Made by a program: the position numbers and the translations under genes. Shown piece by piece: positions 1-11,105 of a stretch of 64,000 nt of DNA. Under the pieces are notes generated by a model. It was not told the origin of the DNA. It saw nothing but the letters and a program-made list of their open reading frames with translations, and searched no databases. Origin of the DNA: Posidonia oceanica (lineage: Eukaryota; Streptophyta; Magnoliopsida; Alismatales; Posidoniaceae); NCBI GenBank assembly GCA_037176725.1, contig JAZBRS010000049.1:35518001-35582000 (forward strand), read 5' to 3'. The number at the start of each line of letters is the position of its first letter. Within the stretch, counting starts at the first letter, position 1.

Positions 1-1214
1 TATATTTCAAAAGTAAGGGTTTAATTTCTAACAAAATGAAAAGAGAATTATTTATATAAAAAACTTTACATAAAAAAATAGACAAAATAGAAGTGAGAAG
101 ATGCCTCCCATCTATCATACTATATGTTGACAACAGAAACTTTCGATATATTGTAAATGTGACATGTGTGCCTTTGTTGTATGTGAGAACATGTATGTGT
201 GGTTACTTGACCAATAACATTAAGCAGTGGTGATGCATGGAGAATAGTCGAAGTAATGGGTAGTTGGAATCTGTCACTTTACTTGTTTATATATAGGAAC
301 GGTCGGATGTAAACGAAAATCAATCAATCGAATGCCCATTTCTTTTATCTAATGTAACTTCTTCAGCCTGTACGTAGCCTTGGTTTACCTAGTGCAGCTT
401 TAGCCTTAGTTTATCTAGATGTTAAGATTAGATTATTCTCACTCTGATATACTTTTTCTAGGGATTCACTACGAATCTTGCACGCACGATGGAGAGTTCA
501 ACACAAGAAGATGGAAGGATCCACTACAACGTTCGCTTGTGCTCCACCATGCCGACGCTAAACTCTTACAGCATGGAGGGGTCACGAGAATGTCGTGTTG
601 CCTCGACATCGACCAACCATATTGGCATGACATCATCGGTGTCATCTAAGCTTTACCACGATGTCGAACCTAGATGATTCCGATCTGCACTTGTGTATTT
701 GACCGAGGATCCATAAAAAATCCGGGGAAACAGTACTATAATTACTCGTCCTCTCACAGTTTCTATGGTATGATCATGTAATTGATCCTTCTATGCATGC
801 CCAAAGACAAGCATTGTCGGTAATTAGTAGAGTCCGCAAATCATGTTTCATTCTCTTCACCATCAATCCACCACCATTATTTGCAACAGCGTGACGTGAC
901 GTGGGGGATTCAAGAGTTTACCAACGTGGGAGAACCACTGGCCCAACACGAGGTCGGTCGCCCGGTCGTCTATTTGAGCGACACCGTCAAGTTCGTCTAA
1001 ACCATAAACATGTCATACGACTTTCCCGGGACTTGCGACGAACACGACAATGACGAGTCATATCTAATCAACAGCTTTGACCCTATGGTAAGTAACAGTT
1101 GGACGACCAATTCCGGGTGACAGCAAGAGAAGTCGTTGTTGGCAATCTCCTCCATTAATTCCAATTCCTGTCTATATTTATAATGATAAGAGTGATGTCC
1201 ACATCGTGGTGAGG

Positions 1215-1236
1215 TAAAGTAAAGTAAAGTAAAGTA
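1215..1236. repeat. (TAAAG)n microsatellite
   Basis: Four and a half perfect copies of the 5-mer TAAAG. Simple repeat, no function implied. Confidence 0.85.
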
Positions 1237-1748
1237 TAGAAGAATGTGGTGGTGGTAATGGAGGAGGGAATTGCTTGTTCCCACTCCTTTGATTACTGTG
1301 GGATTCGCGAATTCTACTGCTATTCCCTAAAAAAGATGATGCGAAGCTTATTCCTGGGGATTTTGGAAGTCGTGGAATAGGAGGATGTTGCTTAACGCAT
1401 TAGATTCCTGCTTGGGTTTACTATGTAGAAAGAAGAGAAAAAGTAAAACAGTTTTCGAGTTGATGTCACATTGGTTAATTGGACTTTGGATCTTTGACAG
1501 TTTGACTCTTCTTGCTTCTTCTGTTTTCTCTCTTGAATAACTTTTGTATTGCGTGTTTTCCTTTATTAAAAAATTTTGAATTCACTTTTTTTCCTAATTA
1601 ATTCTGCTTCTGTTGATTCTACGACAATGTGAACATGTTGCTCCATCAAAATCTTTATTATCTAATGATCATTATTAGTGAGAATCTTCTCCAAGCATTG
1701 ATGATAAGCGTTGGTCGTTGACTAGTCAATCATGGATGGTTGGATTTG

Positions 1749-1750
<2 letters not shown>

Positions 1751-1779
<29 letters not shown>
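1751..1779. repeat. (TC)n microsatellite
   Basis: About fourteen uninterrupted TC dinucleotides, roughly 200 bp upstream of the transposase start. It also creates a run of Ser-Leu codons in a chance open frame. Confidence 0.9.
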
Positions 1780-1783
<4 letters not shown>

Positions 1784-1979
1784 GAACAGCTGTTGGTCTT
1801 CCATTCAAGTGGAGATAGGTTTCCAAGTCAAGATTTTTATTCACATTCTTCTATATTTACTGATGTCATTTTGAATTCCTTTTTGTTCAATATCATATGG
1901 TTTATATATGTGTTGTTCCTTTTTATTTTCATAGCTTCTCCATTTGATGTTAACTTCATTTTTTTATAATATGTAAAGG

Positions 1980-3332
1980 ATGGAAGGTCTTAGGCTTGAT
2001 GGAATTGATTATGATATTCAATCTTTGTTATTAGAAGAAGAAGAAGAAGAAACTATTGTCCCATTAAGGAGACTACATAAACGTATAAGAACTTCTGAGT
2101 TTAGACTTACACGAAATGTTATGGTGAAGTTGTTCATTGAGTGGTTACAATATTAATATGAAAATCCAGTGCACACTGACTCATTCTCTGGACACGAAAT
2201 AGTGTACAATATGCTCAATTCACATTTTAGGAATTGTTTTGACCATTGTCGCTTGGTGTTCGTTGTCTTTTTGAGACTATGTACTATTTTTAGAGGACGA
2301 TGTATGTTAGCAGACTCTCGTCATGTTACTGTTGAGGAACAAATGCGGATTTTTTTGCAAACCATTGGTTTGGGTCACAAGAATAGATCTGTCTAGCATA
2401 ATCTTCAACATTCAGGAGAGACAATAAGTAGGTACAATAATGTGGTGTTGGATGCAGTTTGTCCATGGGCCCCTGAGGTTATTTGTCCAAAGGTCTCATT
2501 TGCAGAAACACCAAGACATATACTTGAATATGTTTGGGGGAAATACTTTCCATTTTTCAAGGATTGCATCGAGGCGTTAGATGGGACTCACATCCATGCT
2601 GTTGTAAATGCAGATGAACAAATAGTATTTTGAAATGGAAGGGATGGGAAGAGTTGTACACAAAATGTGTTGGGTGTGTGTGACTTCCATATGCGCTTCA
2701 TCTTTGTATCTATTAGAAGGGAAGGGACTGTACATGATTGTAAAGTCCTTAACCACGCAATATATAATCCGGCATATAAATTCCCACTACCTCCACTAGG
2801 TTAGTATGTTTGGTGGTTATGATTTTCACATCCAAATTACCTAAAATCATGACTAACTATTTTGTCTTTCAATCTAGATAAATATTATCTTGTCGATGCT
2901 AGATACTCAAACAGGAAGGGATTTCTAGCACCCTATAGAAACACCAGATATCATATTCTGGAGTTTCGAAATGTCGAAGCAAGAGGAAGCAATGAGATCT
3001 TCAACCAATTACATTAATCTTCCCTCCGGAATGTAATTGAGCGGGCATTTGGTGTTTTAAAGAAACAGTGGTGCATGCTTCAAACGATGTCAAGGTATTC
3101 CTTCCCTACACAAGTGAACATAGTAATAGCTGCAATTGCAATCCACAATTTCATTGTGGAACAAAGGATGCAGGATCAATTGCTTATAGATGCACAAGAA
3201 GAGGAATATGCTCAAGGCCATGGACTGGCTAACAATGTCAATGGAGAGGAAGTTGATTTTGATGAGGGAGAAGTGGGAGCACTACGCGACAATATTCGAA
3301 ATCAAATCATGCTAGGAACATGCAGTAGTTAG
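1980..3332 (+). pseudogene. Harbinger DDE transposase, degenerate
   Basis: In its intact state this protein would cut and paste the Harbinger element. The frame starts at the ATG at 1980 with a Glu run coded by GAA repeats, followed by the N-terminal helical region (EEQMRIFLQTIG, SGETISRY). The DDE nuclease region follows: EALDGTHI supplies the first Asp, HDCKVL the second Asp and VIERAFGVLK the Glu. The reading frame breaks at in-frame stops near 2154, 2394, 2631 and 3015. A GT-AG intron of 78 bp (2800-2877) can be drawn between the two halves of the nuclease domain, which fits the split genes seen in plant members. The C-terminus is acidic and ends at 3332. Family assignment is secure; the gene is inactive. 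Confidence 0.88.
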
Positions 3333-3608
3333 ATTATTGGTTATGTAGTGTATTTCATTATCTTTTAATTCCTCGTTGAATATGACAATATCCTTATTAT
3401 GTACTCTTTCTATGACATTTATTATTTGCTTGTTAAATTCAGAACATATGTATTGTAGTTAATTGCTATGTTTCCATGTATTGTTGTATATTGTTAAGTT
3501 TCCATGTATCGTTGTATAATGTTAATTAGATGATCCGAAGGCAGCAACTACAAAAAAAAGGACAAGAGCAAGGCTACAGTTGATGATGGTAATATTGAGG
3601 GGAAAACA

Positions 3609-4631
3609 ATGGGGAAAGCAATTTGGGATTCAAATAGCCATAAGGTATGGCTATTAATATGCCTAGAAGAATTGAAATTAGGAAACAAGAAAAGTGCAAC
3701 ATTAGGTGCCGCTAGATATGAAAATTTGATGAAGAAGTTTGAAGTAAGAACTGGAAAGCGTTATTCAGGGCACAATTCAAAAATCATTAGGATAATGTAA
3801 GAAGAGAGTGGCAGGCTTGGACAACCTTGGATCGTGAGACAGGGGAGGGTTTAACGGAAAGGCTGTAGACCAAGATAACAGGTGGTGGACTAACTTTGCG
3901 AAGGTAGACACTATGACATAATCTTTATATTTCATTCATTCATTTCTGTATATTTCATTCGTTTATTTGTGTATTCATATGTAGTATTTATGACATAATT
4001 CATTTGGGGTTGTATTTATTTGCAGAGATATCCAAGAGTAGAGAAGTTTCGAGATGGGCATGTGTTGGCATACAGAACAGAATTGGACCTTCTATTTAAA
4101 GGATCAGCGGCAATTGGCAAGTACGTTGTGGTGTCGGGTGCAACAACAAATGAAGGAAGCACAACTTGCCAAGAAAATCCTCCAGAGATTGTACAAGTTG
4201 AAGGTGCAATATCGATTCCCATTGAATCAAATGAGATTGACGATGCATCTACTACACCCCAAACTACTAAAAGACAATCAAAGTCTCAAGACTCTAGACA
4301 GAAACGTGTGAAGATTTCCACAAATGATCGAAAAAGAAAGGGTATTGACAGTATGGTGTCTATGATGACCAGGAGTATAGAAATTAGTGAGCTGTAGATC
4401 AAGAATGATATGGAACTGAATGAGAAGGATGGCAACCATCGTAATATGTATTCAATGAAACAATGCAAGGAATTGTTGGTAAAAGTAGGATTCGATAGAG
4501 GCACAGAAGAGTACGTGATAATCACATAGCTTCTCACGAAGGCAACAAATCGTGAGTTGTTTGTGGACATGGACACTCCTAAGGAGAGGACTCGTTGGAT
4601 AAGGTGGTCCATTTCTAGGGTCATGAAATGA
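3609..4631 (+). pseudogene. Harbinger ORF with Myb/SANT-like DNA-binding domain
   Basis: This looks like the accessory protein of Harbinger elements, which carries a Myb/SANT-like domain and assists the transposase. The first exon begins at ATG 3609 and contains the Trp-rich helix (VWLLICLEELKLGN) and a damaged second part ending in WWTNFAK. A GT-AG intron at 3904-4025 can join it to an exon starting RYPRVEKFRDG, followed by a hydrophilic linker with basic clusters that could act as nuclear localisation signal. The C-terminal part (CKELLVKVGFD, RELFVDMDTP) matches the usual helical tail. Stops at about 3798 and 4396 and a shift near 3800-3900 show decay. It lies directly downstream of the transposase pseudogene in the same direction. 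Confidence 0.75.
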
Positions 4632-4911
4632 AAGTGCTACTACTTATGTTGCCGTCTCTGGATTGAGATTTGAGCTCCTTTGTTTCTGCTATTTGAACTT
4701 TTGTTTCACTTATTTGCTTTCATTGTCAAGATTCTATTTTTGGTTATCTTGTTGGGTCAGGATTCTATTTCAATTATCTTGTTTGTGGACATGTGCATGA
4801 TCAGTTGAAGGTATTTTGTCTGATATATTGTCTGCTTGTTTATGTTCGTGATAACCATGGGAAGTGGTGTTTGTGAATTATTGAACGTGTATGTTTGTGA
4901 GTTACAGGAAG

Positions 4912-5097
4912 TGTAGTATATGTGTATGGCTCAAAGGTAGTATATGTATATGTGTATTATCTGCTATATTGTCTGGCAGTGTATGTTTGTGAATTACAGG
5001 AGGTGCAGTATATGTATAAGTGTATTGTCTGCTATATTGTCATTATACTGCAGGGTTTCTACAATTCAAAGGTAGTATATGTGTATGGCTCAAATTC
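4912..5097. repeat. Local direct repeats rich in GTATATGTGTA
   Basis: The string GTATATGTGTATGGCTCAAA occurs near 4915 and again near 5074, with intermediate partial copies (GTATATGTATATGTGTAT, CTGCTATATTGTC twice) between. It looks like a short imperfect tandem expansion. Confidence 0.6.
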
Positions 5098-5665
5098 TTG
5101 CTCTCTCTGCTTCATGACAGAAAGAGTCAAGGAGAATTAATTTCTGACAACCAATTTCCAGCAGGGGACAACAAGTAATTTGTCAAAATTGCTGACATAG
5201 AGTGCAACTGCCATTGAAGTGGTCACTTGTTAAGATCGTTCTCACTTGTTAAGATTCACAATGTTTATATTAGAAGTGGTCGTTCACCTTGAGTACTTGA
5301 TCTCAGCTATTTCTTTGTTGAATAATAATTTACACTTTGTATGGTCCTCAGAAACCATAATGATGATTTCTTCTAGCATCCATGAGAACCCTTTCTCCTC
5401 TTCACTTCATCATCACAATCCCACACTATTACCAATAGCCAAAGCCCTTCTTATCAATGAAAAAAAAAAATCCACACTATTAATTACAACAATAGATGAA
5501 ACCCAATAATAATATTCACACAGTTGTGTTTTGATCCAACACAAACAAAATCTCTTCTTCTTCACCTCAACAAAACAAGCATAAGCTAGCAACCAAAAGA
5601 AAAAGGCAAAAGGAAAAAGAGGAAAAAAAAACAGAGAAGAACAGAGACACTAAGACTACTAGCTC

Positions 5666-6246
5666 ATGCTCATCCAAAGAGCAGAGGCCAAGCACTTTCA
5701 ATGGGACCGATCCTCCACATCCTACTCCTTGCCTCCCCACCACGCCCCCGCCCCCTCCCCCTCCTCCCCTCCCCATCGACCCTCCACCTCGAAGGCCCCT
5801 CCCACCATGCGCTGCCCTGCCGACGTTGGCTTGATGCACTTACGACGGACGTTGATCCACGACGACAGTGAGGGCAATAGTGACAATGGAAGTCACCTCA
5901 ACGGTGGATGGTGAAGTCAAGGAGAGCTGGAGAAGGAGGAGGAGATGAGCTCGATGGCGACGATGGATGGCACGGTGAAGGAGGAGGAGATGAGCTCAAA
6001 GAGAGGTGGATGGAGAAGGAAGGAGGATGGACGCTGTTGCTTGACCAAATGAAAGGGCAATTCTATCTTTTAACTGATTTTATCATACCTGAAGCTATTT
6101 CAAAAGCCATCTCCCCCTTGGTTACCAAACATGATTCTTCAAACTCAAAAGCCATGTCTTCAAAAGCTCATTTCAATAAGTTGGTCAAAAAGCTTGATTC
6201 CTTAAAAGCTCGTAGAGCACAAAATCCTTACCAAACACAATCTTAG
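5666..6246 (+). other. GC-richer island with uncertain coding potential
   Basis: Two overlapping open frames (82 and 112 codons) encode Pro/Ser-rich and Gly/Glu/Asp-rich low-complexity peptides with no recognised domain. The second part (about 6050-6246) reads as a Lys/Ser-rich peptide and contains several copies of a short TTCAAAAGCT-like string, more typical of a non-coding transposon fragment than a gene. I do not assign a function. Confidence 0.25.
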
Positions 6247-6645
6247 TAAATCAAATAGGATTTTTGATCCGATGGATTCGAGTATGGATTAATCCAAACC
6301 CCGTATGCAATAAGGATGTATGACTTTGATTTTTTTTATACCAATGATAAGATGCAATACTTAGACAACCATAAACTAGACTCTATGCTTTTTTTACTTT
6401 TCAAAGGGAAAAAATATGACACTTTAAAATCAGCTATCCTTTACTTTTTGTTAAGTGGTAATGATTGAGAGACCTCCATTGCTAGCTAGTTAAGGTTCCA
6501 AGATGGTTTATGTTTGAACCTTGTATGCATTTTGTGAAGACGATTGGCTCAAATGATTGTTAGCCTCAAGAAAATAGATCTTGCTTATACATCTTTGTCT
6601 AGATCAAAAGTCCAAACAATCTTAACCAACCACGTAACTAAATCT

Positions 6646-6663
6646 TATATATATATATATATA
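6646..6663. repeat. (TA)n microsatellite
   Basis: Nine uninterrupted TA dinucleotides. Confidence 0.85.
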
Positions 6664-6850
6664 GGAACAGTTTCTGATGCATTTTCCCTCAAAATAGATA
6701 AAATGATGCAAAGTTCGTAATGTTAGTTGAATCTTTATCCAATGGCTTATTATTAAAACCACTAAAATGTGTAGGTAGTTTTGTGGTTTTTAATTTCCTT
6801 CATTTTTATTGCTTATGGTTTTATGGTAACAAAATTTAACATCTCTTTCT

Positions 6851-7145
6851 TTTTATTGTGGATTTATTTTATGGTACGTGTTGATTTTTAGCATTCGTAT
6901 GTAGGACTTGAAGTATTGCTATTATTGGATTAAGCAAAAAAAGGAAAATGCGGTTATTGCACAAAATATCTCATGCTACCATTGAAGTATTGCCGTTATT
7001 GGATTTCTTTTTTTGATTTTCCTTTTATTGTGGATTTCTTTTATAGTTAGTTACTGATTTTCAGGATTCGTTTGGAAAACACGAAATATTGCTATTATTG
7101 CATAAAATTTCAAAAAAGGAAATTACGGTTATTGCACAAAATATC
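6851..7145. repeat. Diverged tandem duplication, period about 172 bp
   Basis: The block beginning TTTTATTGTGGATTT at 6851 and ending with ACAAAATATC at 6971 recurs from 7023 to 7145 with scattered substitutions. Both copies contain ATTGCTATTATTG and CGGTTATTGCACAAAATATC. Confidence 0.65.
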
Positions 7146-7649
7146 TTCAGAGAATCGTGGGATTTCTTTTTTAACTTTTTAAAAAAAATGAAAAGCGTGC
7201 TTCTCCTTTCTTCTCACAAAAAACACAAAGACAATCAGTAAAACTAAATTCAAAACTAAAACATCCAAAACAAAAAAGTTATCATTTACTAAAACTAAAT
7301 TCAAAACTAAAACTAAATCGAGTGGTAAGCATTGCTTGGTTGACATCTAGTTATTGTTTTCATTAGTGTTACAAATAATTTTAGTATCACTGAAACTAAA
7401 CATCTAAAACTATCGAAAACATTAGTGTTACAGATAGTTTTAGTTTCTGAGAGGGCTCATGTTGACACTTTCTATCCATGTGTTTCTTCATTTAAATAAA
7501 ATTTCTTTTTTAGAAAAAGTGATCTATGAGCATCGTATAGTCTAGTATTTTTTTAGTTTTAGTATGTGATACTAAAGTGCAAACACATGTTTTTCTTGTA
7601 ATTTTAGTATTAGTGTTGGTGTTTTTTTTCTTGTATTCTTTTGAATTAA

Positions 7650-7654
7650 GGGTG
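7650..7654. repeat. Target-site duplication, left (GGGTG)
   Basis: GGGTG directly precedes the TG start of the left 1.3 kb LTR and recurs directly after the CA end of the right LTR at 50726. This is the expected 5-bp duplication of Ty3/gypsy integration. Confidence 0.85.
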
Positions 7655-8939
7655 TGATGTGTAAAATTTTAATTAACCGCAAGTACACGGTGTACTATGT
7701 AGCACAAAGGCAAATACGGATCGATCCCACAGAGAATAGAGTTATAGCACAGATTAATTGTCAATTAATGATGTACGAGGAAGATGAAATATAAAAATTC
7801 AGATTTTAAAGTTGATTGATTTTGAATACTTAAGTAAACTTCAGAATAAAAGAGAACTGGGGTTTTCGAATTCATTTATGTAAAATACAGATGCATGATT
7901 AAATCTACTCTCTATCACTCTTCATGATCTAAATAATTTAACTCAATGGTTTTTATCCTAACAAGCATAATCTATATGCAATGCACCATAGATTATCAAG
8001 TCCTAGATAAAATCAAACTAAACCGAATGATATACTTTAGAACTAAGATTATACACATGATCCCCAATTATTCTTCCCTAAGCATAGATTAAAAAGATAT
8101 AATCAATATTAATCTATCAAAGTTTATCGAAATAATAGAGATTCATGCAATATACATCTAGCCTAAGTAATCATAGCATTTAAACATGAGAAAACACAGA
8201 GGGATTTAAACACAACATCTAAATTTACATAAATCTAAACCCTAGATCTAGAAATTAGTTGCACATAGAGATAATAGGAAATAAAAACTTGAATAGAAAA
8301 CTTGGAATAAAAGACATAAGTGAAGAAGAAAAAATGATTTTTATTGATAAAAACTAAGATTACACTAGAGGAACACTTGAAGATCTCTACGACAAAAGAG
8401 GAAGAGAGTCTAATCCTAGAAAATGGTAGATGATCTAGATCTATACAATGGGTCCTTTTATAGGTTTACAAAGATTTCATTATCTCGGAGACAAATCTAA
8501 GTACAAAAGAAAAAAATTAGGTTTCAAATACAAGATATTACCAAGTGATAAATGTGACAGCCAAAGATTAAGTCATCATTATCTTGACCGGGCGCCGGAT
8601 GCACATTCGGGCGCCTGGAAGGCGTCCACGTCATCCCGGATGATCTCCAACTTAGTCAATCTGTTAGCTTATCTTTCTATTAGTATTTACACATGTGGAA
8701 AACGTGTATTTGACCTCTCTATGTATCTAGAAAATTCTTTTCTCTTCTCGTTTAAAATATTCTTGACTGGATTTGAATTTCTTTTTATCTTTTATTCTTT
8801 TCTCTTCCTTCTTTTTCTCAATTCTTTTCAGGTCCTCAGGTTCCTGTAAAATTTACACAAAACACCTCGAGTAGCATTATTTATATACATTAATTAATAA
8901 ATATGGGGAATAAAATATGTATGAATTATGAGTTAATCA
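7655..8939 (-). repeat. Athila-like LTR (3' LTR, left copy)
   Basis: 1285 bp, begins TGATGTGTAAAATT and ends GAGTTAATCA. It aligns along its whole length with 49416-50725. The main length difference is near 8590, where this copy lacks about 12 bp (AGGCGCCTAGG) found in the other. The ORF at 8448-8849 is accidental. Confidence 0.92.
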
Positions 8940-8953
8940 AACATCCCCATACC
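8940..8953 (-). promoter_or_regulatory. Polypurine tract, Athila-like element
   Basis: On the minus strand the sequence GGTATGGGGATGTT directly precedes the 3' LTR. Just upstream (8960-8978) lies GAGGACTAGCAAAAG, a string that commonly precedes the polypurine tract in Athila/Tat-type plant elements. Confidence 0.75.
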
Positions 8954-9589
8954 TATCTTTTGCTAGTCCTCGAGCAAAACGGACTCTAACCTAACATAGG
9001 AAAAATGAGAAAATCCTAACTCAGTTTCGTAGGAATCGCGATTGCACTTAGCATGTGCAACAAGCCTTTAAGCCCCTAGGTTGCCCTAGTAGACAAGTGG
9101 TGTCTCGTGAGGGTTTGCAGTGGATCTATCCACAATATCCCAGAAGAAAAAGATCAAGGACTAAAGAAAGTGAAAAATAAAGAAAATGAAAAATCTACAA
9201 TATCCACATTACCATACTCAATTAAAAAGATCTAAAGTTCCCAAGTGTCTTAACCCTCTGGTTTAACATTTGTTGAGAACCCTCATCTTGTCATCATAGA
9301 GACTCCGTCTTATTTTTCACATCATCTTTTAAAAAATTTCTCATATGTACCATGTGTTTGTGAAATAGACCTTAGCATGAGTTTTCCAATCCAATCTTAC
9401 CACCTTAGCAATTTTATTTCATTGAGCTATGTCTTGCTTTCTTAGACTTTATTCTTAGCTACCTATTTAGCGAGCTTTAGGTCAGTGGATCCCAAACTAG
9501 ATGGTTTTAGGTCACCAGATGTGAAGACACCCCTAAGGACTTAATCACTTGAATAGCTAAGGCCTCAAAGAAAAGACTTTTTTTCTTTT

Positions 9590-9765
9590 TCTTTTATCCT
9601 CTAATCACCTTTTACGTGAATATCAATGCTTACTGAGGCACGATATCCAGTTACTCAGTGATTATTAGATATTTTTTCTCTTTTATCCTTCAATCACATT
9701 TTTACATGAATATCAATGCTTACTGAGGTACGATATCCAATTACTCAGTGATTATTAGATATTTG
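9590..9765. repeat. 90-bp tandem duplication
   Basis: Two copies with a period of 90 bp. GAATATCAATGCTTACTGAG occurs at about 9618 and 9708, and both copies end TTACTCAGTGATTATTAGAT. A few substitutions separate them. Confidence 0.85.
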
Positions 9766-10150
9766 AAATTTTATTTTTTTTTAATTGCTAAGGTGTTTCG
9801 GATCTTCCTTTATTCCCCACAACTAAGATCTAGAGTGATAGTGCAGTATAAGGTACATATAAGTTATAAATATTTCAGATGATGCTATTTTTCAAATTTT
9901 GTCTCTACTCTTTGAATCATAAGGTTCCCAAATATTCAGTCTTACCTTTGAACTTTAAACACAAGGTTACTAATTCACTCATAATTGATTAGACCAATGT
10001 GGATAGTTCCTGATTTTTTTTCAATTTTTTTTTTTCAAAAATAAAGTCAAATAACCTAAGCAACCTTCTTTTTGAATTTTTTTTTAACAAGAGAATGAAA
10101 ATACACAAAGAAGACTCTAACTAAAGAAAATGAAAGAGACACAGAGAAGA

Positions 10151-10183
10151 CTTCCCCCCACACCTAAAGCATGCATTGTCCTC
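10151..10183 (-). promoter_or_regulatory. Internal polypurine-tract-like motif
   Basis: On the minus strand this reads GAGGACAATGCATGC followed by TTTAGGTGTGGGGGGAAG. The combination of GAGGAC...GC and a G-rich run resembles the tract next to the 3' LTR at 8940-8978. It may be an internal (central) polypurine tract or mark an old LTR boundary left by a deletion. Confidence 0.45.
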
Positions 10184-10319
10184 AATGTATGCAATAAATA
10201 TAATATGATCAATGAATTGAATTAAGACAAGGACAATGTTACCTGTTTAGGAATAAAGTACTTCTGCTGCTAAGAGAGAGAGAAAATACATATTTACAAG
10301 ATTTACAGAAACTTAAGTC

Positions 10320-11105
10320 TCATGATTTAGGTGGAGGCCTAGCCTTCCAAACTTCTTCTCTCTTTTTCAGAAACCATTTCAGCTCATCCTCAGTTAATTC
10401 AGAAATATCCTCCTTTGTAAATGAGGCTATAAAGGCTCCATATTCCTCATATGCATTTTGAGTCCATGGTTGGATGTCTATGTAAGATGGCGTATGAGCT
10501 GATTTAGTGATAGGATCCGAATAATGAGGTGGAATGTAGATAGTGGAACCAATGGGTTCATCATTAGATGAAAAAGATGGTTCAAGTGGGGACTCATGAG
10601 GGATAAGAAGATGTTCAATTCCAACATGGACCTTCTCAGTAAGCTTCTCTACTTGGGCCTTTTTACACTTATTGGAATTCTTAGATTTTGACTTAGCCTT
10701 AGTTTTGGGTCCAAGCCCCATATGCAAGACAGTGGGATTTCCGAGGGAATGCATGGATTGATTATCTATCCTGAAAACATTAAGTTTTGTCGTCATGTTC
10801 CCAAATGTGAGCTTCAACATACCAGTCCGACAATTGATCAGGGCATTGGATGTTGCCAAAAATGGTTGACCCAAAATGATAGGTATTTGACCCTTAGGGT
10901 TTGAGACTGGTTGAGTTTCAAGAACAATAAAATCCACAGAATATATGAATCTCCCAACCTTCACAAGAACATCTTCTATTATCCCCATAGGCTTTTTGAT
11001 GGACCTATCTGCTAATTGTATTGTTGCAGAAGTAGGCTTGAGTTCTTCTAATCCTAATTACTTGTAGATAGTGTATGGAATTAGGTTGATGCTTCAAGGA
11101 GCGCA
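10320..11105 (-). pseudogene. Athila-like aspartic protease and C-terminal spacer, degenerate
   Basis: The retropepsin would cut the Gag-Pol polyprotein. On the minus strand the region after the flap reads ADRSIKKPMGIIEDVLVKVG, then FIVLETQ and a well-kept IPIILGQPFLATSNALINC block, which is the typical C-terminal half of retrotransposon proteases. The active-site region around 11095-11105 has lost several bases that would encode the catalytic Asp motif, which shifts the frame relative to gag, and a TAA follows at about 11059. After the protease comes a Lys-rich spacer (KAKSKSKNSNKCKK) and a hydrophilic tail ending at 10320. The gene is inactive; family assignment rests on the retained half. 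Confidence 0.8.

Larger units (their letters stand above)
1..1979. other. Left flank without a recognisable gene
   Basis: I find no supported gene here. Short open frames at 419-677 and a plus-strand stretch around 890-1090 are too short and carry no motif I recognise. The stretch is moderately AT-rich and holds two microsatellites (listed separately). It could include the 5' non-coding part of the Harbinger element that follows, but I could not locate that element's terminal inverted repeat. Confidence 0.5.
1980..4631 (+). mobile_element. PIF/Harbinger DNA transposon remnant
   Basis: A DDE transposase pseudogene is followed on the same strand, 276 bp later, by a Myb/SANT-like pseudogene. 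This two-gene set is the hallmark of autonomous plant PIF/Harbinger elements, in which the SANT-like protein helps the transposase bind DNA and enter the nucleus. Both genes carry stops, so the copy cannot support its own movement. I did not find the terminal inverted repeats or the 3-bp TTA/TAA target duplication, so the limits given are those of the genes, not of the element. Confidence 0.85.
4632..7649. other. AT-rich sequence without a recognisable gene
   Basis: No coding region can be supported. The stretch holds diverged local duplications, a (TA)n run and one GC-richer island (about 5690-6010) with proline-, glycine- and charge-rich chance frames. It is the left flank of the Athila-like insertion; its continuation lies to the right of 50731. 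Confidence 0.5.
8954..10319 (-). other. Non-coding 3' internal region of the Athila-like element
   Basis: Between the stop of the protease frame and the 3' LTR there are 1.37 kb without a coding frame. This is where RT, RNase H and integrase would lie in a full element, but no trace of their motifs is seen on the minus strand. The region contains a 90-bp duplication and a second polypurine-like motif. Confidence 0.7.

Noticed and set aside
3609..4631. Host MYB-type transcription factor
   Set aside because: The domain is the Myb/SANT-like type of Harbinger accessory proteins, it is broken by stops and lies next to the transposase.
5246..5509. 87-codon ORF in the left flank
   Set aside because: No recognised domain, unremarkable codon pattern, and low-complexity A/T-rich surroundings.
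8448..8849. 133-codon ORF as a membrane protein
   Set aside because: It lies within the 3' LTR of the Athila-like element and its Phe/Leu-rich end comes from T-rich LTR sequence.
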